In this document: positions 17,093 through 26,187 of the stretch, in pieces
Layout: each line of letters starts with the position of its first letter
Position numbering within the stretch: position 1 is the stretch's first letter
Origin: Neoasaia chiangmaiensis
GTDB lineage: Bacteria > Pseudomonadota > Alphaproteobacteria > Acetobacterales > Acetobacteraceae
Reading direction: 5' to 3'
DNA length: 64,000 bases
NCBI RefSeq assembly: GCF_002005465.1
Contig: NZ_CP014691.1
Location: 2,568,501 to 2,632,500, forward strand
Notes under the pieces: model-generated
Seen by the model: the letters and a program-made list of their open reading frames with translations, nothing else
Databases searched by the model: none
Told to the model about the DNA's origin: nothing
Program-made: the position numbers and the translations under genes

Positions 17093-18748
17093 ATGAAGAC
17101 GCTGAACTGGCGACATTACGTGGCGCTGGCGCTGCTGACCTTCGGGCTTTTCCTGCCGGGGCGGATGACGTTGCCGCCGCTGGACCGTGATGAGCCGCGC
17201 TACATGGAAGCATCGGCGCAGATGCTTGAGACGCGCAATTTCATCGATGTGCGCTTTCTCGATCAGCCCCGCTATTTGCAACCCGCCGGAATCTATTGGC
17301 TTGAGGCGGGAGCGGAAGCCCTGTTCGGCGGCGTACATGCACGCCATCTCGCCTGGCCGTATCGCATTCCGAGCCTGATTGCCGTGACCCTGGCCGTCAC
17401 GTTGACTGCCTATCTGGGGGCAAATCTCTTCGGTGGCCCGGCGGGATTGCTGGCTGGCGCGCTGCTGGCGGTATCGACACTGATGACGGCCGAAGGCCGC
17501 ATGGCGACCATCGATACGGTTCTGCTATTGGATATCCTTCTGATCGAGACGGCTCTCTTGAGTGCGTTTCTCGATCGTCAGGCGGACCGGCCGACCAGAC
17601 TGGCAACCGCGCTGCTTTATTGGGCGGCGATCGGATGCGGACTGATGCTCAAGGGGCCGGTCGTGCTGATCCCCGCTTTCGGCACGCCATTGGCGCTCTG
17701 GGCTGTTGAGCGTGACAAGGCCTGGTGGTCGCGCTTGCGGCCGGCCTGGGGTTGGCTGTTGAGCGTCGCCATCGTGCTGCCCTGGTGCGTGGCTATTGAT
17801 ATCGTCAGCCACGGCCATTTTTTCAGCCGAGCCGTCGGGACCAACTTTCTCGGCAAGATTGGGCATGGGCAGCAGGCGCATGGCATGCTTCCGGGCTATT
17901 ACCTTCTGGTCTTCGGTCTTTCATTCTGGCCGGGTTCGCTGTTCGCTGTTCTGGCATTGCCGGCGATCTGGCAGCATCGGCGCGATGCGCGCGTCCGGTT
18001 TCTTCTATGCTGGATTCTGCCGCACTGGCTGGTGTTCGAGTTTATCGCGACGAAGCTGCCGCATTACGTCCTGCCGACCTATCCTGCAATCGCGATGCTT
18101 GCTGCAGCGTTCCTGACGGCGTGGCCGGTTCACAAGCCGCTGGCACGGTGGGCACGGTGGCTGATGACTACCTATGCGATCATATGGTGCGTCATTGGTG
18201 TGGCATTCTGTGGCGCAGGGGTTTGTCTGCTCTGGCAACTTGAGCACCACGTCACGCCCGGCGCGGTCATCGCGACCTGCGGCGCCTTACCGTTGATGGC
18301 CCTTGCAATCCGCCTGTTGATGCGCGGCGAACGTCTGCATGGCGCGGTATCAGCGGTTGCTGCGGCTGTCGTCATTCATGCGGGGCTTTTTATTGCCGTC
18401 ATCCCGGCGCTGGATACGATTCGTCTGGCCCCACGCGCCGCGGCGCTGTTCGATGACTATCGTCCCTGTGCGGAGAGCCGCCTGATTTCCGTTTCATATT
18501 CGGAGCCGAGTCTTGCGTTTCTTGCCGGCGCCAGCACGCGTTTCCTCGGGATCGACGCAGCGGCCGACCTGATGGGAAAAGATGGCGAGTGCACGCTGGT
18601 TCTTGTGGATCGGCGAGACGAATCTGCCTTCCGCGCGGCAATGCAGCAGCACGGGCGCAATATCGTCGAATATGGTCGCGTGGCGGGGCTGAACTATTCC
18701 AATGGCCACAAACTCGATTTGGGCCTGTTCGCGGGCGTCATGCCCTGA
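17093..18748 (+). CDS. GT39/ArnT-like membrane glycosyltransferase
   Basis: The 551-residue protein starts at the ATG at 17093, after AAAAGGCCGCCC. It has about 12 membrane helices and the GT-C signature DRDEPRYMEASAQML, with the DxDE acidic pair at Asp31-Glu34 in the first periplasmic loop. ArnT and protein O-mannosyltransferases share this loop. It probably transfers a sugar from undecaprenyl phosphate to lipid A, another envelope lipid or a protein in the periplasm. The preceding GT2 gene would supply the donor. The acceptor cannot be identified; no arnA or arnB is nearby, so a 4-amino-arabinose pathway is not supported here. Confidence 0.88.
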   Translation: MKTLNWRHYVALALLTFGLFLPGRMTLPPLDRDEPRYMEASAQMLETRNFIDVRFLDQPRYLQPAGIYWLEAGAEALFGGVHARHLAWPYRIPSLIAVTLAVTLTAYLGANLFGGPAGLLAGALLAVSTLMTAEGRMATIDTVLLLDILLIETALLSAFLDRQADRPTRLATALLYWAAIGCGLMLKGPVVLIPAFGTPLALWAVERDKAWWSRLRPAWGWLLSVAIVLPWCVAIDIVSHGHFFSRAVGTNFLGKIGHGQQAHGMLPGYYLLVFGLSFWPGSLFAVLALPAIWQHRRDARVRFLLCWILPHWLVFEFIATKLPHYVLPTYPAIAMLAAAFLTAWPVHKPLARWARWLMTTYAIIWCVIGVAFCGAGVCLLWQLEHHVTPGAVIATCGALPLMALAIRLLMRGERLHGAVSAVAAAVVIHAGLFIAVIPALDTIRLAPRAAALFDDYRPCAESRLISVSYSEPSLAFLAGASTRFLGIDAAADLMGKDGECTLVLVDRRDESAFRAAMQQHGRNIVEYGRVAGLNYSNGHKLDLGLFAGVMP

Positions 18749-19007
18749 TCGCGACGGGTCGGGGTGTCGCCGCTCCGGGCAGGCAGGCGCGGACCTGCTT
18801 CGGTGCCCGCCGAAGCAGCATTTCACGCTGCCGGGTATTTAGTGCATTCCATGCCAGTCGGGGCGTGGCGGCGTGAGGCGGAAGCCAGTCGGGCCGACCG
18901 AGCAGCAGGGCCATGATGACGCGTTCCGGCGTTGTGGTGATCTGCCATAGGTGGTCCGCTGGCATCACGCCTGTGGATATCAGTCTGGCCGCTTCGATCA
19001 CGCGCAT
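18738..19007 (-). CDS. Small conserved-looking hypothetical protein
   Basis: This 89-residue reading frame has a perfect GGAGGG Shine-Dalgarno seven bases before its ATG. It occupies a stretch with no other gene and overlaps the convergent GT39 gene by 11 bp. The protein opens MRVIEAARLISTGVMPADHLW and has TTPERVIMALLLGRPDWLPP and an Arg-rich LRRAPKQVRACLPG segment. No signal peptide, membrane helix or cysteine motif is evident, and the family was not recognised. It looks like a small cytoplasmic, possibly regulatory, protein. Confidence 0.6.
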   Translation of the reverse strand: MRVIEAARLISTGVMPADHLWQITTTPERVIMALLLGRPDWLPPHAATPRLAWNALNTRQREMLLRRAPKQVRACLPGAATPRPVAIRA

Positions 19008-19153
19008 TTCTCAGCCCTCCGTTCAGGCGCTGAGTTCAGCATGTCAGTCTTAAGAAACGGTAAATTCCCCGACGAAAACCATATTCATTCGCCTGTCAGT
19101 CTCCAACGAAGGCCGCCCCGATGCGTAGGCGCGTGGGGCGGGGTGTGGCTCGG

Positions 19154-20410
19154 TCAGTTGCAAACAGCCGCCTTGCCGTTCATCGGCGGGATATCTGCCC
19201 GACGTCGCGCTCTGGGGGCGACCAGATTGAACATCGGGCCTGTGAGCGTGGTCGAAATGACGGCCAGAACCATCAGGGAGGCGAAGGCGAACTCCGAAAG
19301 CATGCCTTGGCCATGCAGGATTGTCGCCGCTACGATCTCCATCAAACCCTTGCATTGCAACAGGCTGCCAATGCTGAGTGCCTGCCGGCGCGTTAGTCCG
19401 CTTGCGGGCGGAAAGAGATAGACCGCACCGATTTTGGTGGCGATCGAGATCACCACGAGCATCAGCGACGCTAGGACCGACGGCCAGGTGAGTGCGTCAC
19501 CATCGATATGCAGACCGCTGTGACCAAAGAACATTGGTGCAAGCCAGATGAGAGAGAAGGTCCCGACCCGTTCCACCGGCAAGCGGCGCACCCAGCTTGG
19601 CGGCATGATCGCCCCCGCGAAATAGGCGCCGATCAGTTCGTGCAGCCCCAGTTGCATGCTCGCCCATGAACCGGCAGCCAGATAAAGGGGAACGATAGCC
19701 CAGATAACCCAAAGGGGCGGATGCCGGAAATGGCGGGATGCCCAGCTTCCGCCCCATGCCAGTATCGCGAGGAGCAAAACGGCGAAGAACTCGAGGATCG
19801 TCCAGCCATGGAGCGCGGCCGAGCCTTTCGCGGCGAATTGCAGCAACGCAAGGCCGATCCACAATGCGGCATCGTCCACGACGGCGAGTTTCAACGCCAG
19901 TTGTCCGATAGGGCGGTGAACGGGATCAAGTTCGCGCACAACGCCGATCAGGACCGGCAAGGCGCTGACCGCGATGCACAAGCCGATGGACGCCGCAGCG
20001 ACCCACCCGCTGACGCGCGGTGCTTGCCAGCCGTGCAGCGGCAGGAAGAATTCATAAACCAGCAGGGAGCCGACGATGAACGGACCGCCAAGCGCCACGC
20101 CGGCGCCTCCAAGCAGGCGACCCAATGAGGGCGTCGGCATTGCATCGGGCGAGCTTTCCTCCCCGGGATGTTGCCACATTTCCAGGCCGGCCGTGAAGGC
20201 AAGCACCAATACGGCAACCCAACCGATATCGTTGCCATAGAGCGACGGAATACCAAATCGCTGAACGGGTACGTGAAAGACAGCCAGCAATATGCCGACA
20301 AGTATTGGCAATACGGCTATAGGTAATGTTTTTCGAAGGAGTTGCCAGATCAACCAAGGAACAATAACGAATAGTCCTGCATCGGCGATAAGCACGACAA
20401 TGTTTGACAT
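19154..20410 (-). CDS. CPA2-family cation:proton antiporter (Kef/NhaS-like)
   Basis: The 418-residue protein has about 12 membrane helices and no cytoplasmic TrkA domain. The CPA2 core is recognisable from LVLAFTAGLEMWQHP near residue 75, the KLAVVDDAALWIGLALL segment with paired aspartates typical of electrogenic antiporters, and GLHELIGAYFAGAIMP. It likely exchanges Na+ or K+ for H+ at the inner membrane. GT-rich and AT-rich sequence upstream should hold its promoter. A GC-rich 7-bp stem lies just past its stop (19113-19141) but without a T run. The exact ion is not readable. Confidence 0.88.
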   Translation of the reverse strand: MSNIVVLIADAGLFVIVPWLIWQLLRKTLPIAVLPILVGILLAVFHVPVQRFGIPSLYGNDIGWVAVLVLAFTAGLEMWQHPGEESSPDAMPTPSLGRLLGGAGVALGGPFIVGSLLVYEFFLPLHGWQAPRVSGWVAAASIGLCIAVSALPVLIGVVRELDPVHRPIGQLALKLAVVDDAALWIGLALLQFAAKGSAALHGWTILEFFAVLLLAILAWGGSWASRHFRHPPLWVIWAIVPLYLAAGSWASMQLGLHELIGAYFAGAIMPPSWVRRLPVERVGTFSLIWLAPMFFGHSGLHIDGDALTWPSVLASLMLVVISIATKIGAVYLFPPASGLTRRQALSIGSLLQCKGLMEIVAATILHGQGMLSEFAFASLMVLAVISTTLTGPMFNLVAPRARRRADIPPMNGKAAVCN

Positions 20411-20651
20411 AAATCAACTTTCCCGCTTTTACATTGCGGTGATCCTAACAGAAGATTTGAAAATTTTGCAAATATTCTATGGAAAGGTCAATTTTCTATG
20501 CGATTTTAAAGGCTTGGATTTTTTTTGCATCAATAAAAATGACAGTCATGGCGAATGACTTGACGGGGCACGATCATGAATGCCAGCCGGATACGTCACG
20601 ATGAAACCGCCGCCGTGACAGAGGTTCATCGTGATGTCTGGAGAGAAGTTG
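20411..20651. promoter_or_regulatory. AT-rich intergenic region
   Basis: This 241-bp gap is among the most AT-rich parts of the window (about 20420-20550) and contains a run of eight T at roughly 20518-20525. It should carry the promoter of the antiporter and the end of the M1 peptidase transcript. No gene with a convincing ribosome site was found in it. Confidence 0.4.
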
Positions 20652-22634
20652 TCAGAATGCGCGCTGGTCGTCCGACCGATCGGTCTCCGGCAGGGCGTGA
20701 TCGGGGTCCAGGGTCACGCGCGTGGCGGTTTTGCTGCCGGCAACCGTGATGTCGATGCTGTCATGAAGGTACCAGCTTTCGGTCGGGATGACGCGATCGG
20801 CATGCGTGCCGTCCGCGTAATCGATCCGTAGCGTGACCGGCAGCAGCAACCTGCCCTTGTCGCGCACGGTCACGCGTATGCCGTCCGGTGCTCTGGACAG
20901 GCTGTCGATGGCATAATCCGGCGACCAGTTCTCGAAATACCAGCCGCGCCAGAACCACGTCAGGTCTTCGCCGGTCTCACTGCTCATGAAACGGAAGAAA
21001 TCCGATGGGCCGGGATGCTTGAATGCCCAGCTCTTGATGTAGCGGCGGAATGCGGCGTCGAAGCGGTCCGGCCCAAGGATCTGTTCGCGGAGTAGCGTCA
21101 GGCCATAGGCGGATTTGAAATACGTGACGGGGTGTCGATATTTCTCCGACACCAGTTCGGACGGCAGCATCAGCGTCGGCGCCTGCGGATCTTTCAGGAC
21201 GGAAAGGATGTCTTCCGCTGGGCGCCCGGTTTTGGGGGCATATTCCCCGTCCTGCTTCGGTGCGAATTCGCCGTGGTTGAAATGCTGCGAGGCGTAGGCG
21301 TCGATGAAGGTATTGAAGCCTTCATCCATGAACGCGTTGCGGCGTTCGTTGGTGCCGACGATCATCGGGAACCAGCCATGGCCGAGTTCATGCGTCGTGA
21401 TGAAGAAGAGCGCAACGCCCTTGTCGTCCCAACCGTCGAACACGATGCCCGGATATTCCATGCCTGCACCATGACCGCCGAGATTGACGGCGTTCGGCCA
21501 GGGATATTCGAACCACTGCTGGGAGAAATACTCGATGGCGTGTTTGACGTATTCCGTGGAGCGATCCCAGCCTGTCGGGCCGATGCCTTCCCTCGGATAG
21601 ACGGACATGGCCAGTCGGGGTACCGGCTTCATGCCCGGCGCGGGCGGCAGGGGCGGCAGGTTGATGCGTGCGGCATCCCAGACGAAGACGGGCGAGGCCG
21701 CGAAGGAAACATCGCGCGTGTTCGTCATATGGAAATGCCAGGTCTTCTCCCCGCTGCGCGCCAGATGGCTTGCCGGATCGGTCACATCTTTTGCGGTGCG
21801 GATCATGACCCGCGTATCGCTTTTCGACGCCTGCGCCAGACGGTCGCGCTCTTTCGCCGTCAGCACATCCGCCGGGTTGGTCAGCGCGCCGGAACCCACG
21901 ACCGTGAAGTTCCACGGCACGGTCACGGCGTAGTCGAAATCGCCGTAATCGAGAAAGAATTCCTGCCCCAGGAAGGGAAGTGTGTCCCAGCCGCGCTTGT
22001 CGTCGTAGACCGCCATGCGTGGGTACCATTGCGCGACTTCGTAAATGTCGCCGTCCTTCGTGGGTGTGACGGCCGTACGACCGCCCCAGACGCCGGGAAT
22101 GGTGTGATGCCAGGCGACGTGGAGCTTGAGTTTGCTGCCGTGTCCCTGAAGATCGGCGGGTAGACGAACCTGCATCCGCGTATCGGAGATCGTCGGTGTC
22201 ACGATGGTTTCATGACCGTTGACCACGATGCCGACATGCTCGATCGTGACGCCGTCCGTGTGCCGGGGATGGCGCTCGGGGTTGGTGAAGGTCGAGCGTG
22301 CCCCGTCCTTGTAGATGTTCTGATCCAGCTGCACCCAGAGCTCGTCCAGCGCATCGGGACTGTTGTTGGTATAGGTGATCGTCTCGTCACCATGCAGAAT
22401 ATGCGTTGCCGTATCGATCCGCGCCTGGATCGTGTAGTCGGCCCGGTTCTGCCAGTAATCCGGTCCCGGCAGGCCGGAGCCCGACCGGTAGCGATTGGGC
22501 GCGTCCGGGAGAGTGAGTGGCGCGAAGACATCCCGCATTATTTCGGGCGCGGTCTGGGTCGGTGCGGGTGGCTCACCGGCGTAAGCGGGGCTCAGCCACA
22601 AGGCCGATGACAGAAAAAGCGCGCGACGCAACAT
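20652..22634 (-). CDS. Periplasmic M1-family zinc metallopeptidase
   Basis: The 660-residue protein begins with a Sec signal peptide (MLRRALFLSSALWLSPAYA). The zinc site is canonical for M1/gluzincins: HELGH at 415-419 followed by Glu438, an HExxH-x18-E spacing. GAGMEYPGIVFDGW corresponds to the exopeptidase recognition loop that reads GAMEN in aminopeptidase N. An N-terminal beta domain (about 60-260) and a C-terminal helical part complete the fold. It probably trims peptides in the periplasm. It is transcribed in the same direction as the antiporter, 241 bp upstream of it. Substrate preference is unknown. Confidence 0.92.
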   Translation of the reverse strand: MLRRALFLSSALWLSPAYAGEPPAPTQTAPEIMRDVFAPLTLPDAPNRYRSGSGLPGPDYWQNRADYTIQARIDTATHILHGDETITYTNNSPDALDELWVQLDQNIYKDGARSTFTNPERHPRHTDGVTIEHVGIVVNGHETIVTPTISDTRMQVRLPADLQGHGSKLKLHVAWHHTIPGVWGGRTAVTPTKDGDIYEVAQWYPRMAVYDDKRGWDTLPFLGQEFFLDYGDFDYAVTVPWNFTVVGSGALTNPADVLTAKERDRLAQASKSDTRVMIRTAKDVTDPASHLARSGEKTWHFHMTNTRDVSFAASPVFVWDAARINLPPLPPAPGMKPVPRLAMSVYPREGIGPTGWDRSTEYVKHAIEYFSQQWFEYPWPNAVNLGGHGAGMEYPGIVFDGWDDKGVALFFITTHELGHGWFPMIVGTNERRNAFMDEGFNTFIDAYASQHFNHGEFAPKQDGEYAPKTGRPAEDILSVLKDPQAPTLMLPSELVSEKYRHPVTYFKSAYGLTLLREQILGPDRFDAAFRRYIKSWAFKHPGPSDFFRFMSSETGEDLTWFWRGWYFENWSPDYAIDSLSRAPDGIRVTVRDKGRLLLPVTLRIDYADGTHADRVIPTESWYLHDSIDITVAGSKTATRVTLDPDHALPETDRSDDQRAF

Positions 22635-22712
22635 GCAGGAAAGCCCGGAACAGTGGAGAGGGTCTTCTTGCCGTAGCGTAACGTTCAGGGGGAGGCAACC
22701 GACCCCTGTCGA

Positions 22713-23060
22713 TTATCCCCGCAGGCGATGATGCGGATGACGAACGGCGCTGGTGGAGAGAAGGCTGGTATAGCCTGCGCCGATCCGTTCCGTGGCGCTG
22801 AAGCAGGAATGCAGGGAGATCGGCTTGCGATCCGGTTCATAAGCCGTGCGGACGAGATTGGCGCCGGGTGCGCAGCGCAGCGGCGCGCGGTTGTCCATGT
22901 CCAGATGCCGACCCGTGGCGGCGTCGTCCGTATTCGCCGGTTCGCTGGCCGTGGCGATATCGTGCGATACCGGCGATGCCTTGGCCGCGACGACCGGCAG
23001 GGTCGTGCCGATGCCGAAGGCAAGCGTCAGAACGGGCAATACACACGATACGGCACGCAT
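22713..23060 (-). CDS. Small secreted hypothetical protein
   Basis: The ATG complementary to 23058-23060 has GAGG five bases upstream and gives 115 residues. Residues 1-24 form a Sec signal peptide (ending LPVVAAKA). The mature part is short, polar and without repeats. It has two cysteines about 30 residues apart (in LRCAPGAN and LHSCFSA) that could form a disulfide. The family was not recognised. It precedes the M1 peptidase gene by 78 bp on the same strand, so co-expression is possible. Confidence 0.6.
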   Translation of the reverse strand: MRAVSCVLPVLTLAFGIGTTLPVVAAKASPVSHDIATASEPANTDDAATGRHLDMDNRAPLRCAPGANLVRTAYEPDRKPISLHSCFSATERIGAGYTSLLSTSAVRHPHHRLRG

Positions 23061-23322
23061 CGGGGGCCTCATCGAAAAAGAAGAGAAACGGCGCCGGGGT
23101 GAACCTTCTGGCGCGCGCCGGACAGGATATTTGACGACTCTTGAAGGCAAAAGTTTCGATTCTTTGAGAGGTCTCTTGATATCCCTCTCTTGTCCTTTGT
23201 TTCCATTGGGAAAATAGCGTGGAATCGTTGCTGATGTCATGTCGGCCATGCACGCAGCGCCATGACGTGGTCGCATTTTGCGCGCATAGTCAGTGTCGCT
23301 TCGCCAGAAGGAGGGCGGCATC

Positions 23323-26187
23323 ATGGGTGAACTGGGCGTGACACCGGGGGCGCTGAACGGCGCGAATACGGTTTATCTGGCGGACCTGCATGCAAAATGG
23401 GCGCGCGATCCGCAGAGCGTCGATCCGTCCTTTGCCGCGCTGTTCACGGCGCTCGATGAAGAGCGTGCGCAGATCCTCGCGGATGCGGACGGTGCCGACT
23501 GGGCGCCGCATCCATCGTTGCTCGACGCGGAAACGCCATCGGCGCCCCGACCATCCGTGGCGCAGGATCTTGCCACCAGCGCGGACGACAGCCTGCGCGC
23601 CATCCAGATGATCCGCGCCTATCGCGTGCGGGGCCATCTCGAGGCACGGCTCGATCCGCTTGGTCTGTATGTTCCGCCGTCGCATGCCGACCTCGATCCC
23701 GCGACATATGGTTTCGGCCCACAGGACCGACAGCGCCCGATCTATCTCGGCAACATGATGCGTGCGCTTCTGCCCGGTCGTGACAGCGCGACGGTCGAGG
23801 AACTGATTGCGGCCCTGCGCGAGACGTATTGCGGGCCGATCGGCACGGAATACATGCACATCCAGGACCCCAGGCGGCGCCAGTGGTTGCAGATGCGTCT
23901 GGAAGGTGACGACTGGCGGCACAGCTTTGCGCCGGAGGGCAAGCGTCAGATCCTGTCGCAACTGACGGAAGCCGAAGGTTTCGAGAGCTTCTGCCAGAAG
24001 CGCTTTACCGGCACCAAACGCTTCGGCCTTGAAGGCAGCGAAGTCACGATCCCCGTTCTTCATGCCGTCATCGATCAGTCCACACGTCACGGCACGCGTT
24101 CCGTCTCGCTGGGCATGGCGCATCGCGGGCGGCTGAATACGATGGCGAACATCGTGCAGAAGCCCTTTGCCGCCATCTTCAGCGAATTCGCCGGCGCGTC
24201 CTTCAAGCCGCATGACGTGCAGGGTTCCGGCGACGTGAAATATCATCTGGGCACGGCGGCCACGCTGCGCGTCGCGGGGCAGGACGTGCGCGTGTCGCTG
24301 TTGCCCAACCCGTCGCATCTCGAAGCCGTCGATCCGGTCGTGGTCGGGCGGGTGCGCGCCATCCAGGACCGCGAGGGATGCACCGGGGTCGATGGGCGGC
24401 ATCGCCACCTCGGGCTGCTTGTGCATGGAGATGCCGCTTTTGCCGGTCAGGGCATCGTCTACGAGACCATGGCGATGTCCCAGCTTATCGGGTATCGCAC
24501 CGGCGGCACGATCCATGTCGTCATCAACAACCAGATCGGCTTCACCACCATTTCGGCGCATGCCTATTCGGGTCTGTATTGCACCGATATCGCCAAGGCG
24601 GTCCAGGCGCCGATCTTCCACATCAATGGCGACGAGCCGGAGGCGGCGGCCTATTGCGCGCGTCTGGCCGCCGACTATCGACGCGAATTCAATGCCGATA
24701 TCGTCCTCGATCTCGTCTGTTATCGTCGCCATGGCCATAACGAGGCCGACGAGCCCGCGTTCACGCAACCGACGATGTACAAGGCGATCGCCGCGCGTCC
24801 CACGGCGCGCACGCTTTATGCCAAACGGCTGGAGCGCGAGCGCGTGGTCGATCGTGCCGCGGCCGAAGCGCAGTGGCAGGAGTTCCAGGATCACCTTCAG
24901 GCGGAGTTCGAGGTCGCCAAGTCCTACCGCCCCAATGCGGCGGACTGGATGGATGTCGGCCAGGATCCGACCCGGCTTTCGGACAAGCCGCAGCGCGAGC
25001 AGCCGACGACCGGAATCGGCGAGAGCGCGCTGGCCGAGATCGGGCGCGCGCTGACGCAACTGCCCGACGATTTCGCGCTTCATCCGCGTCTGAAACGCGT
25101 GATCCAGGCGCGTGCCGATGCGCTGGAAAAGGGCGAGGGCATCGACTGGGCGACCGGCGAGGCGCTGGCCTTCGGCAGCTTCCTGCTGGAGGGGCACCGC
25201 GTTCGCCTTTCAGGCGAGGATTGCCAGCGCGGCACGTTCTCCCAACGTCATGCGGTTCTGATCGATCAGGTGAACCAGAACGAATATGTCCCGCTCAACG
25301 CCATGCCGAACGGGCGCGCGCAACTGGAGGTCTACAATTCGCTGCTGTCCGAATTCGGCGTTCTGGGTTTCGAATACGGCTATACGCTGGCGGACCCGGA
25401 AACGCTGGTGCTGTGGGAGGCGCAGTTCGGCGACTTCGCCAATGGCGCACAGGTGATTATCGACCAGTTCATCGCCTCCGGCGAGACGAAGTGGCTGCGC
25501 ACCTCCGGCCTCGTGATGTTGCTGCCGCATGGTTATGAGGGACAGGGACCGGAACATTCTTCCGCCCGGCTGGAGCGCTACCTTCAGCTTTGCGCCGAGA
25601 ACAACCTGCGCGTCGCCAACATCACGACGCCGGCGAACTATTTCCATGCCTTGCGGCGGCAGATCCATCGCACCTGCCGCAAGCCGCTGGTGCTGATGAC
25701 GCCCAAATCCCTCCTGCGACACAGGAGCGCCGTCTCGCCGCTGTCCGACTTCGTGCCCGGCACCTGTTTCAGGACCGTCATCGCCGAGACCGATCCTCTG
25801 GCGCCGGATCAGGATATCGAGCGCGTCGTCCTGTGTTCCGGCAAGGTCTATTACGATCTTCATGCGGAACGCGCGGAGGCCGAGGTGCAGAACGTCGCCA
25901 TCCTGCGGCTGGAGCAACTTTATCCGTTTCCGCAGCAGGATCTGGCCGACGAGCTGGCCCGTTATCCCAATGCCCGCGTGATCTGGTGTCAGGAAGAGCC
26001 GGAGAACAGCGGTGCGTGGAACTTCGTCGATCGGCGGATCGAGGCCACGCTTGCCGCCATCGGCCATGCGGCGGGACGTCCGGTCTATGCGGGACGGGCT
26101 GCGGCCGCGTCGCCCGCGACCGGTTCGGCCAGCGAACATGCGGCACAGCAGGGCGCCCTCGTCGCGGAGGCGCTGGGTCTGACATGA
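23323..26187 (+). CDS. sucA: 2-oxoglutarate dehydrogenase E1 component
   Basis: AAGGAGG precedes the ATG at 23323, giving 954 residues, a typical E1o length. The N-terminal ANTVYLADLHAKWARDP segment binds E2 in other bacteria. The thiamine-diphosphate enzyme core shows HRGRLN from His267, GDAAFAGQG from Gly369, and VINNQIGFTT around Asn402. The C-terminal region keeps LLPHGYEGQGPEHSSAR and CSGKVYYDL. It decarboxylates 2-oxoglutarate and passes the succinyl group to E2 in the TCA cycle. The usual sucB and lpd genes do not follow; a GNAT gene overlaps the stop by 4 bp. Confidence 0.96.
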   Translation: MGELGVTPGALNGANTVYLADLHAKWARDPQSVDPSFAALFTALDEERAQILADADGADWAPHPSLLDAETPSAPRPSVAQDLATSADDSLRAIQMIRAYRVRGHLEARLDPLGLYVPPSHADLDPATYGFGPQDRQRPIYLGNMMRALLPGRDSATVEELIAALRETYCGPIGTEYMHIQDPRRRQWLQMRLEGDDWRHSFAPEGKRQILSQLTEAEGFESFCQKRFTGTKRFGLEGSEVTIPVLHAVIDQSTRHGTRSVSLGMAHRGRLNTMANIVQKPFAAIFSEFAGASFKPHDVQGSGDVKYHLGTAATLRVAGQDVRVSLLPNPSHLEAVDPVVVGRVRAIQDREGCTGVDGRHRHLGLLVHGDAAFAGQGIVYETMAMSQLIGYRTGGTIHVVINNQIGFTTISAHAYSGLYCTDIAKAVQAPIFHINGDEPEAAAYCARLAADYRREFNADIVLDLVCYRRHGHNEADEPAFTQPTMYKAIAARPTARTLYAKRLERERVVDRAAAEAQWQEFQDHLQAEFEVAKSYRPNAADWMDVGQDPTRLSDKPQREQPTTGIGESALAEIGRALTQLPDDFALHPRLKRVIQARADALEKGEGIDWATGEALAFGSFLLEGHRVRLSGEDCQRGTFSQRHAVLIDQVNQNEYVPLNAMPNGRAQLEVYNSLLSEFGVLGFEYGYTLADPETLVLWEAQFGDFANGAQVIIDQFIASGETKWLRTSGLVMLLPHGYEGQGPEHSSARLERYLQLCAENNLRVANITTPANYFHALRRQIHRTCRKPLVLMTPKSLLRHRSAVSPLSDFVPGTCFRTVIAETDPLAPDQDIERVVLCSGKVYYDLHAERAEAEVQNVAILRLEQLYPFPQQDLADELARYPNARVIWCQEEPENSGAWNFVDRRIEATLAAIGHAAGRPVYAGRAAAASPATGSASEHAAQQGALVAEALGLT

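Noticed and set aside
16350-18748. Complete 4-amino-arabinose (polymyxin resistance) locus
   Set aside because: The GT2/GT39 pair resembles ArnC/ArnT, but arnA, arnB and arnD are absent, so the sugar is not identified.
19113-19141. Terminator for the antiporter gene
   Set aside because: A 7-bp CCGCCCC/GGGGCGG stem exists, but with a long loop and no T run on the minus strand, so it was not listed as a terminator.
23290-25197. 635-codon minus-strand frame opposite sucA
   Set aside because: It is antisense to a clearly conserved gene, has no ribosome site or recognisable domain, and its composition is that of a shadow frame.
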